A stretch of DNA of 14,639 nt, taken from an uncultured Ruminococcus sp. GTDB taxonomy: Bacteria; Bacillota; Clostridia; Oscillospirales; Ruminococcaceae. Positions 8,444-14,405 of this stretch are shown here, piece by piece. Position 1 is the stretch's first letter; each line of letters opens with the position of its first letter. The stretch is taken from assembly GCA_900556055.1 (NCBI GenBank), contig USNJ01000031.1, forward strand, positions 1 through 14,639. Reading direction: 5' to 3'. Below the pieces are notes generated by a model. It ran no database searches. It was given only the letters and a program-made list of their open reading frames with translations, and was not told the origin of the DNA. The translations under genes and the position numbers were made by a program.

Positions 8444-9700
8444 ATGCAGAAGCTTGTGATAGACGGCGGCAGGATGCTTTGCGGCGAGATCGCTGTTCAG
8501 GGCGCAAAAAATTCGGCTTTGCCTATCCTTGCCGCAGCTTATCTGGCGGGCGGGGAGGTCACGGTGCATAATGTCCCTGCGATCTCAGATACATATTCGG
8601 CGATGAGGATACTCACATCGCTTGGATGCAGAGTGATCTCGGAGGGCAGCACGGCTGTTGTGAATTCTGCCGATGCGGACGGCTGCGAAATATCCGAGCA
8701 GCTTATGCGTGAGATGCGTTCATCGGTCATATTTCTGGGTGCTGTTCTCGGAAGATCGGGAAAATGCATACTGTCATATCCCGGAGGATGCGAGCTTGGA
8801 CCAAGACCGATAGATTTTCACATTTCCGCACTCAGGAAGATGGGCGCAGAGATAATCGAGGAATACGGAAGGCTTGTCTGCACTGCCGCAAACGGGCTGA
8901 ACGGCATCACGCTGACTCTGCCGTTCCCATCGGTCGGCGCAACGGAGAATATAATGCTTGCGGCGGTATGCGCAAGGGGCGAGACTGTCATAAAAAACTG
9001 CGCCCGTGAGCCTGAAATATCCGATCTTGCGCAGTTTCTGAGATGCTGCGGTGCTGATATCGAGGGTGACGGCAGCGGAACGATAGCCATAAAAGGCGTA
9101 ATGCGGCTCCATGGCTGCGAATATCGTGTCATGCCCGACAGGATATGTGCGGCAACATGGCTTTCGGCATGTGCGGCGGCAGGCGGAGAGCTGTATATCA
9201 CAGATGCTCTTCCCGAACATTTAGATGCAGTTCTGCCGATATTCGAGGAGATGGGCTGCCGTATGACAGCGGGAAAAAGGAGCATACACATCCGCAGTAC
9301 AGGTCGGCTCAAAGCCCCCGAAACTGTCAGGACCATGGTTTATCCCGGTTTCCCGACTGATATGCAGGCACTGCTTATGGCTGCGATAAGCCGCGCGGAG
9401 GGAAGCACGGTGTTTATCGAAAACATCTTCGAGAACCGCTTCAAGCATGTCGGCGAGATGCGCAGAATGGGCGCAGACATCATAGCCGAGGGAAAGGTCG
9501 CTGTTGTGAACGGCGTGAAAAAGCTTTACGGCACAGGCGTTGAAGCCGCCGATCTCAGGGGCGGTGCGGCGCTTGTCATCGCAGGACTTTCGGCGGACGG
9601 AGTAACAGAGGTCAGCGGAGTGAAATATATCGACAGGGGATATGAAAGCATAGAAGGCGTTCTGTCGGCGGCAGGTGCATCTGTCAGACGCATGGGATAA
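8444..9700 (+). CDS. murA: UDP-N-acetylglucosamine 1-carboxyvinyltransferase MurA
   Basis: MurA transfers enolpyruvate from PEP to UDP-GlcNAc, the first committed step of peptidoglycan synthesis, in the cytoplasm. The 418-residue protein has the usual length and catalytic residues: Lys22-Asn23 in VQGAKNSALP, the PEP-binding and fosfomycin-targeted Cys116 in PGGCELGPRP, FPTDMQA carrying the catalytic Asp, and RGGAALVIAGL carrying a conserved Arg near the end. Cys (not Asp) at position 116 predicts intrinsic fosfomycin sensitivity of this enzyme, an inference from the family. Many Firmicutes carry two MurA paralogs, and I cannot say which type this is. It occupies the slot between murG and ftsQ where murC or murB is often found. 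Confidence 0.96.
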   Translation: MQKLVIDGGRMLCGEIAVQGAKNSALPILAAAYLAGGEVTVHNVPAISDTYSAMRILTSLGCRVISEGSTAVVNSADADGCEISEQLMREMRSSVIFLGAVLGRSGKCILSYPGGCELGPRPIDFHISALRKMGAEIIEEYGRLVCTAANGLNGITLTLPFPSVGATENIMLAAVCARGETVIKNCAREPEISDLAQFLRCCGADIEGDGSGTIAIKGVMRLHGCEYRVMPDRICAATWLSACAAAGGELYITDALPEHLDAVLPIFEEMGCRMTAGKRSIHIRSTGRLKAPETVRTMVYPGFPTDMQALLMAAISRAEGSTVFIENIFENRFKHVGEMRRMGADIIAEGKVAVVNGVKKLYGTGVEAADLRGGAALVIAGLSADGVTEVSGVKYIDRGYESIEGVLSAAGASVRRMG

Positions 9701-9723
9701 GATAGCAGAGAGGATTTTTATTT

Positions 9724-10623
9724 ATGCAGGATATCGTAAAAGGAGACAGCCGCCGAAAAAGCAATGCTGAACGTCAGCGGCGCAATCGGCAGCGTATCAT
9801 CAGAGCATATGCGCAGATGATCTTCATAATCGTTGCGGTCATTGTCACTGTGCTGTCGTTCACGGTGTTTTTCAATATCGAACAGATAAATGTTGCGGGC
9901 GACGGCGATTTTGACAGAACGGAGATAGTGACCGCTTCGGGACTTGATATCGGTCAGAATATGCTGCGCACCAAAATGTCATCTCATGCCGAAGATGTCG
10001 TGAGGAGCGTTGTTTATCTCGAATCCTGTACGATAAAAAGAGAATTCCCGAACAGCGTCAATATCTATGTTGAGGTCTGCAAGCCTGCGGCGTGCCTTGA
10101 AACCGACAGCGGATATCTCATAATGAGCGGCACGGGCAAGATATTCGATACTGCGGATACACCGCCCGATGGGATATATCTGATAAAAGGTTCTGAGCCT
10201 GCTCCCGGACTTATCCCCGGAGATATGTTTGAATCGGACGACGAGGGCAAGCTTTCGGCTATGCTGACAGTCATTGAAGCGATGAACAGCCGTCAGACAG
10301 ACAAAGTGACGTATATCGACATGACAGACAGGTATAATATAAAATATATGTATGACAACAGGATCGAGGTATGTCTGGGTTCAACGAATGAACTTGACTA
10401 TAAGCTGAAGTTCACGGATGTTATACTAAAGGAAAAAATTGGCTCGAAAACGGAAGGCGTTCTGACTATGTTTTCGGGAAGTGCATCGTTCCGTGAAAAG
10501 AGCGGCATCGAGCAGTATTATCAGAACATTCAGGACAGGCTGAACGGTGTTACCGAAACCGAGGCTGAAACAGATGAGAACGGTGATCCGGTCGAAACGT
10601 CCGAAACATCAGCATCAGAGTAA
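9724..10623 (+). CDS. ftsQ: Cell-division protein FtsQ/DivIB with POTRA domain
   Basis: This is a bitopic membrane protein that links the septal synthase to the divisome outside the membrane. Of its 299 residues, a very basic cytoplasmic N-terminus (1-28) precedes one hydrophobic segment (about 32-50). The POTRA domain begins at FNIEQINVAG (about 50-120), including the REFPNSVNIYVEV stretch that matches the conserved yP..l.I.V pattern. The beta domain follows, and the last 25 or so residues are an acidic Glu/Thr/Ser tail. The ribosome site AGAGGA precedes the ATG by about 9 bases. Four cysteines (102, 119, 124, 217) all lie outside the membrane. Sequence identity in this family is low, so the assignment rests on architecture plus position just before ftsZ. 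It is the last gene of the first transcription block. Confidence 0.88.
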   Translation: MQDIVKGDSRRKSNAERQRRNRQRIIRAYAQMIFIIVAVIVTVLSFTVFFNIEQINVAGDGDFDRTEIVTASGLDIGQNMLRTKMSSHAEDVVRSVVYLESCTIKREFPNSVNIYVEVCKPAACLETDSGYLIMSGTGKIFDTADTPPDGIYLIKGSEPAPGLIPGDMFESDDEGKLSAMLTVIEAMNSRQTDKVTYIDMTDRYNIKYMYDNRIEVCLGSTNELDYKLKFTDVILKEKIGSKTEGVLTMFSGSASFREKSGIEQYYQNIQDRLNGVTETEAETDENGDPVETSETSASE

Positions 10624-10686
10624 AAAAGCAACAAAAAAATGCTGATTTTTCAACAGCAATTTATACAAGATTTAAAAGTTATTTTC

Positions 10687-10709
10687 AGCAAAAAAAAATT
10701 TGCTTTTTT
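10687..10709 (+). promoter_or_regulatory. A/T tract upstream of the ftsZ promoter: UP-like element or weak terminator
   Basis: An AGCAAA / TTTGCT inverted repeat (10687-10692 and 10699-10704) has an all-A loop and is followed by five more T. It could act as a weak intrinsic terminator for the ftsQ block. The same bases lie at about -60 to -38 of the promoter at 10712-10740, where an A/T-rich UP element would be. The stem is short and A/T-rich, so I favour the UP-element reading. A second weak hairpin (TGCTG 10640-10644 with CAGCA 10654-10658) lies nearer the ftsQ stop and lacks a T-tract. Confidence 0.4.
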
Positions 10710-10711
10710 AC

Positions 10712-10740
10712 TTGATATTATAGAATTAATGTGTTATTAT
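10712..10740 (+). promoter_or_regulatory. Housekeeping sigma promoter for ftsZ
   Basis: The -35 box TTGATA (10712-10717) and -10 box TATTAT (10735-10740) are separated by exactly 17 bases, each with five of six consensus matches. TG at 10732-10733 gives an extended -10. Transcription would begin near 10747, leaving a leader of about 105 bases that contains a GCCGG/CCGGC hairpin (10778-10782 with 10801-10805). ftsZ could therefore be expressed independently of the upstream wall genes. Confidence 0.75.
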
Positions 10741-10851
10741 TATATTATGTATTATTGGGCATTCTATATAATAATGCGCCGGATCTGCACATGAAAAACG
10801 CCGGCTGATCATCATTCGGTCTGTCGGAATATATATTAGGAGGATTTTCAA

Positions 10852-11943
10852 ATGAGCGACTTAATGCTTGATTACGATAACGGTATTATTGATGACGTTA
10901 ACATAAAGGTTGTTGGCGTCGGCGGAGGCGGAGGAAATGCGCTCAACTGCATGGCTGCCTCCGGTATCAAGGACGTGGATTACATAGCTGTAAATACCGA
11001 TGCTAAGGCTCTTAACATCTCAAAGGCTGATACAAAGGTACAGATCGGCGTCAAGCTGACAAGAGGAAGAGGCGCAGGAAACAGACCTAACGTCGGCTCA
11101 GAGTCCGCTCAGGAAAACAAGGACGAGATCGCAGCTGCTCTCAAGGGCGCAAATATGGTCTTTATCGCAGCAGGCATGGGCGGCGGTACAGGTACAGGTG
11201 CAGCTCCCGTTGTTGCTGAGATCGCTCAGGAAATGGATATCCTCACAGTCGCAGTAGTTACAAAGCCCTTCAACTTTGAGCAGAAGGCTAAGATGGAGCA
11301 GGCTGAAAGAGGCATCGAGGAGCTCAAGAAGCACGTTGACTCTCTCGTTGTTATCCCTAACGAAAAGCTGCTCGTCGGCTCTGAAAAGCCCCTTACAATG
11401 AAGGAATCCTTCGCTCTGGCAGATAATATCCTGAAAACAGGTGTTAAGTCCATCGCTGAGCTTATCACTGTTGACGGTATGATCAACCTCGACTTCGCAG
11501 ATGTTGAAACTACAATGAAGAATGCCGGCTATGCTCATATGGCTATCGGTCACGGTTCGGGCAAGGATAAGGCGCAGGAAGCTGCTTCCGCAGTTATCTC
11601 CAGCCCGCTGCTTGAAACATCTATCAAGGGTGCAACAAGACTTCTCGTTAATATCGTAATGTCCGAGGACGTTCTCGCTTCCGATGTTGACACAGCTACA
11701 AAGCTTATCTCCGAGGCTGCTGCTCCTAATGTAAGCATGATCTTCGGTACATCCTTCGATGAAAATCTCAGCGATGAGATCAATATCACTGTTATCGCTA
11801 CCGGATTTGAGGATGACGGCAAGCCTGCTGTTGAGTCTGTTGACAATTCCAAGGTGATCGAATCAGTTCAGGAGTCCAAGAAGACTACATCAAGCCAGGA
11901 CGATTATGCTGATCTTATGAGCATTTTCAACGACAGAAGATAA
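10852..11943 (+). CDS. ftsZ: Cell-division GTPase FtsZ
   Basis: FtsZ is the tubulin-like GTPase that forms the cytokinetic ring. Its 363 residues include the phosphate-binding VVGVGGGGGNA near the N-terminus, the tubulin signature GGGTGTG (110-116), TKPFNFE, and the synergy-loop motif NLDFADV. The globular core ends at about residue 318 (ITVIATGFEDD). The remaining tail is only about 44 residues and ends ADLMSIFNDRR, without the usual Pro-x-Phe-Leu-Arg C-terminal peptide. The nucleotide loop reads GRGAGNRPNVG (72-82) where most FtsZ proteins have GLGAGANPE(V/I)G. AGGAGG lies 8 bases before the ATG. Nearly all Lys codons are AAG, unlike neighbouring genes, which suggests strong expression. It has its own promoter and terminator, and no ftsA precedes it. 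Confidence 0.97.
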   Translation: MSDLMLDYDNGIIDDVNIKVVGVGGGGGNALNCMAASGIKDVDYIAVNTDAKALNISKADTKVQIGVKLTRGRGAGNRPNVGSESAQENKDEIAAALKGANMVFIAAGMGGGTGTGAAPVVAEIAQEMDILTVAVVTKPFNFEQKAKMEQAERGIEELKKHVDSLVVIPNEKLLVGSEKPLTMKESFALADNILKTGVKSIAELITVDGMINLDFADVETTMKNAGYAHMAIGHGSGKDKAQEAASAVISSPLLETSIKGATRLLVNIVMSEDVLASDVDTATKLISEAAAPNVSMIFGTSFDENLSDEINITVIATGFEDDGKPAVESVDNSKVIESVQESKKTTSSQDDYADLMSIFNDRR

Positions 11944-11966
11944 TATTCCAAAGAGAATAATTTCAG

Positions 11967-12019
11967 TCCGAAGCAGATATCAATGCCATTTGCGGCATTG
12001 ATTGTGCTTCGGATTTTTT
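11967..12019 (+). terminator. Strong intrinsic terminator after ftsZ
   Basis: The outer stem TCCGAAGCA (11967-11975) pairs with TGCTTCGGA (12005-12013). The inner stem ATCAATGCC (11979-11987) pairs with GGCATTGAT (11994-12002). A small 3x2 internal loop separates them, the apical loop is six bases, and TTTTTT follows at 12014-12019. The 18 paired positions plus T-tract make this a convincing Rho-independent terminator. Confidence 0.93.
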
Positions 12020-12060
12020 CTTGATATAAAAATCGGAATGTAATTTATGTAAAATTGCTA

Positions 12061-12089
12061 TTGAAATAATATGCAGAGTGTGGTACAAT
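12061..12089 (+). promoter_or_regulatory. Housekeeping sigma promoter for the S11 carboxypeptidase gene
   Basis: TTGAAA (12061-12066) and TACAAT (12084-12089) are exactly 17 bases apart, each five of six to consensus, with a TG extended -10 at 12081-12082. It lies 42 bases after the ftsZ terminator. The start point near 12096 would give a leader of about 93 bases. Confidence 0.75.
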
Positions 12090-12118
12090 AATACTTGTTC
12101 GGTTGAAAACTTTTTGTG

Positions 12119-12136
12119 CATAATATAGAAATTATG
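12119..12136. repeat. Small inverted repeat in the carboxypeptidase leader
   Basis: CATAAT and ATTATG flank a six-base spacer within the predicted leader, about 25 bases after the start point. It could be an operator half-site pair, or chance in A/T-rich DNA. No regulator is evident from the sequence. Confidence 0.25.
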
Positions 12137-12188
12137 TTCCTGATATGCAGTGAAATAATAAGGCTGTAAACGTATACGGAGATTTGAA

Positions 12189-13295
12189 ATGAGGAGAAAT
12201 ACATACCGTCCCGTGTCGAGAAATTCGAGATACAGGAAAAAACAGATCATAAAAGCAAGGATCAAGCTTGCATGCATGACCGCCGCTGCGACACTGGCTG
12301 TCGTTCTTGGCGTTAAGGGCGTTTCGCATTTTGCTACCGACCTGGCATCGGCGAGCGACGATCAGCAGCAGGCAATGGTCACAGAAACATACCGTGACGA
12401 AGAACCCGATGTATCCTTTGAGTCGGTCGAAACGACGGCTGCGGAAACTGCCGAAACTGCGGCTGATCCCGATACATATCCAATAGAAATGAACATAACG
12501 TCAAAGTATGCGGTTGTCTATGACGTTACAACAAATACTGTGCTTTATGCAAAGAATGCCGATGAAAAATGCTATCCCGCAAGTACGACAAAGCTTATGA
12601 CAGCGGCGCTTGCGCTTGATTATGTTGATGAGGACTTCGTGTTTACGGCGGGTGATGAGCTGGATTTCGTAAATCCCGGTTCAAGCCTTGCATATCTCAA
12701 CAAGGGAAGCCGGCTTTCAACGCAGATGATAATTGATGCGCTGATGCTTCCTTCGGGAAATGACGCTGCGTATGTCACAGCCGCAAATGTCGGAAGAGTG
12801 ATATCTGATAACGACAGGCTGTCGGATAAGGGTGCAGTTCAGGCATTTGTTGATATGATGAACCGCAAGGCCAAGCGTATCGGTGCGGTGAACACGCACT
12901 TTGCAAATCCCGATGGATTTCATGACGATGACCATTACACAACGGCTATGGATATGCTGAAAATAGCACTGTATGCCAAGGATTGTCCGATGATAGCAGA
13001 GTCTGTGCAGAAGGTCGATCTTGAAGAGACGTTCCTGACAGGCGAGCAGATCTACTGGAAAAATTCCAATGTCATGATAAACCCGTACAGCCAGTTTTAT
13101 TACTGCTATTCAAAGGGAATGAAAACAGGAATGACCGATGAAGCGGGCTACTGCGTTGTTGAGATGGCGGAGCGCTACGATCATCAGATAATAGCTGTTG
13201 TTCTCGGCGGAAAAACAGGTCAGGAGAGATGGAACGATACCATTGCACTTCTTGATGCCGCATTTGCAATAGCGAAAAATTATCAGTCAGAATAA
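12189..13295 (+). CDS. Membrane-anchored S11 D-Ala-D-Ala carboxypeptidase (PBP5/DacF-like)
   Basis: This is a low-molecular-weight PBP that trims the terminal D-Ala from pentapeptides in the wall, limiting cross-linking. The 368 residues begin with a basic N-terminus (1-26), then a hydrophobic segment (about 27-42) that could be an anchor or a long signal sequence. An acidic, Thr/Glu/Ala-rich linker (about 49-95) leads to the catalytic domain (about 99-368). Active-site motifs are STTK (Ser132/Lys135), SGN (189-191) and KTG (312-314). The protein stops about 54 residues after KTG, so the C-terminal beta domain and amphipathic anchor of classical PBP5/DacF are missing. GGAG precedes the ATG by 7 bases. 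It has its own promoter and converges on spo0A. Hydrolysis of other D-Ala substrates cannot be excluded. Confidence 0.93.
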   Translation: MRRNTYRPVSRNSRYRKKQIIKARIKLACMTAAATLAVVLGVKGVSHFATDLASASDDQQQAMVTETYRDEEPDVSFESVETTAAETAETAADPDTYPIEMNITSKYAVVYDVTTNTVLYAKNADEKCYPASTTKLMTAALALDYVDEDFVFTAGDELDFVNPGSSLAYLNKGSRLSTQMIIDALMLPSGNDAAYVTAANVGRVISDNDRLSDKGAVQAFVDMMNRKAKRIGAVNTHFANPDGFHDDDHYTTAMDMLKIALYAKDCPMIAESVQKVDLEETFLTGEQIYWKNSNVMINPYSQFYYCYSKGMKTGMTDEAGYCVVEMAERYDHQIIAVVLGGKTGQERWNDTIALLDAAFAIAKNYQSE

Positions 13296-13338
13296 AAAAT
13301 ATGCCGCATTTCATTGTGAAATGCGGCATTTCTGTTTT
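13294..13338. terminator. Bidirectional terminator between the carboxypeptidase gene and spo0A
   Basis: ATGCCGCATTTCA (13301-13313) and its perfect complement TGAAATGCGGCAT (13317-13329) form a 13-bp stem with a three-base loop. On the plus strand a T-rich run (13330-13338) follows. On the minus strand the six A at 13294-13299 become a U-tract. The hairpin sits in a 53-base gap between two convergent stop codons, so it can serve both genes. Confidence 0.92.
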
Positions 13339-13348
13339 ATATTGACGA

Positions 13349-14146
13349 TCACATTGCCATGTAGCTGCCTGTTTCGGAATGGCGGACATTCCTGCGGTTC
13401 ATGCAGTATTCAAGGCGGAGCTTATCGGTGATAAGCGCAATAAATTCGGAGTTTGTAGGCTTGCCCTTGCCGACGCTCACTGTGTAGCCGAAAAGAGAAT
13501 TGATGGTGTCGATATCGCCTCTGTCCCATGCTGTTTCGATTGCATGGCGGATAGCACGTTCAACCCTTGAAGCTGTCGTATTGTACTGCTTTGCGACAGT
13601 CGGATAGAGGAGCTTTGTAACGCTTTCAAGCATCTCCTTGTTTTCGAGTGAAAGCAGGATAGCAGTCCTGAGATAATGATAGCCCTTGATATGTGCGGGA
13701 ATTCCGATCTGGTGTATCATCTCGGTAACAATAAGCTCGAGATTTTCAGTCTGTGCGGATACTGCGGGCTTTTCGGCGGATGTGAATGCAATTATCCTTT
13801 CGCCGAGTGATTCGCAGTCAAATGGTTTAAGCATGAAATATGCATTTTCATTCTGCATGATAGCACGTTCTGCGGCAGGACTGGGATATGCCGATGTTAC
13901 CATGAAAAACGGCTTTCTGAACGGTCCTGCATTTACTTTCCTGATTACCTCAGCAGCGTCTATGTTCGGCATAACAGCATCGCAGATAACAACATCGGGC
14001 ATCTCTTCGCGGATAGCGTCCATGACTGCAAGTCCGTCCTTAGGGCGTGTTATCGTGAAAAATCCTTTTGTTCTGAGCGCATTCGAGACCTGAACGCCAA
14101 ATTCTGCGGAATTGTCTGCTATAAGTACCTTGATCTTTTTTACCAT
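13349..14146 (-). CDS. spo0A: Sporulation master response regulator Spo0A
   Basis: Spo0A is the phosphorylation-activated transcription factor that commits Firmicutes to sporulation and other stationary-phase programmes. From the ATG at 14146 it has 265 residues, close to the 267 of Bacillus subtilis. The receiver (1 to about 120) keeps the phospho-acceptor Asp56 (ICDAVMP), Thr84 and Lys107 (LKPFD), but the acidic pair reads Asp11-Asn12 where Spo0A usually has Asp-Asp. After a linker (about 124-135), the DNA-binding domain is near-canonical: [39 protein letters not shown] and [20 protein letters not shown] longer frame reaches 14179, but that ATG lies next to the promoter -10 and has no ribosome site, whereas GGAGG precedes 14146 by 8 bases. 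No spoIVB lies in the 259-base spacer upstream. Confidence 0.96.
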   Translation of the reverse strand: MVKKIKVLIADNSAEFGVQVSNALRTKGFFTITRPKDGLAVMDAIREEMPDVVICDAVMPNIDAAEVIRKVNAGPFRKPFFMVTSAYPSPAAERAIMQNENAYFMLKPFDCESLGERIIAFTSAEKPAVSAQTENLELIVTEMIHQIGIPAHIKGYHYLRTAILLSLENKEMLESVTKLLYPTVAKQYNTTASRVERAIRHAIETAWDRGDIDTINSLFGYTVSVGKGKPTNSEFIALITDKLRLEYCMNRRNVRHSETGSYMAM

Positions 14147-14154
14147 TATGATAA

Positions 14155-14159
14155 CCTCC
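14155..14159 (-). promoter_or_regulatory. Ribosome binding site deciding the spo0A start
   Basis: GGAGG on the minus strand lies 8 bases upstream of the ATG at 14144-14146. It supports this start over the in-frame ATG at 14177-14179. Confidence 0.85.
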
Positions 14160-14179
14160 GTATTTTCAATCTTTTCCAT

Positions 14180-14208
14180 ATTATACCATGCGATTCTGCA
14201 AAAATCAA
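14180..14208 (-). promoter_or_regulatory. Housekeeping sigma promoter for spo0A
   Basis: Read on the minus strand, TTGATT (14208-14203) and a perfect TATAAT (14185-14180) are separated by 17 bases. The start point would be near 14173, giving a leader of about 27 bases. I see no 0A box (TTGTCGAA-like) and no convincing sigma-H promoter, both of which control Bacillus spo0A. Confidence 0.75.
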
Positions 14209-14405
14209 TAGGTTTTGGAAAATAAATGGAAGAAAATGTAAGAAAAATTCGGCTTGATTTTTATGTATAATTCACAAATATTGGAAATTAATTGGAGATG
14301 CATAAGAAAAGGCGGCGATATATGCCGAAAAAACGCAAGCTAAATTAGGGCATTTTATAACAAAAAACATAATTCAATGGGCATTTAATATTAATGTGCA
14401 GAATA
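14209..14405. other. A/T-rich spacer between the phosphoesterase gene and the spo0A promoter
   Basis: No convincing gene is seen. Read on the minus strand, a short CGGC/GCCG hairpin (14313-14327) followed by CCTTTTCTT may be a weak terminator for the phosphoesterase gene. Two direct repeats of the form GGGCATTT(T/A)ATA lie at 14348-14359 and 14379-14390, 31 bases apart. A 16-codon, very basic plus-strand frame (14298-14348) has no usable ribosome site. Confidence 0.4.

Noticed and set aside
8818..9336. Minus-strand open frames (148 and 172 codons) inside murA
   Set aside because: They are overlapping shadows of murA in two frames, low in complexity, with no supporting ribosome site or family resemblance.
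12119..12125. CATAATA resembling a sigma-G/sigma-F -10 element before the carboxypeptidase gene
   Set aside because: No matching -35 element lies at the required distance, and a much better housekeeping promoter is present at 12061-12089.
13686..14093. Plus-strand open frame (135 codons) opposite spo0A
   Set aside because: It is fully antisense to the well-supported spo0A gene and has no ribosome site or known motif.
14298..14348. Sixteen-codon, very basic frame (MHKKRRRYMPKKRKLN)
   Set aside because: GGAG is only two bases from the first ATG, and the internal ATG has no good site. It has no recognisable family and is too short to support without conservation data.
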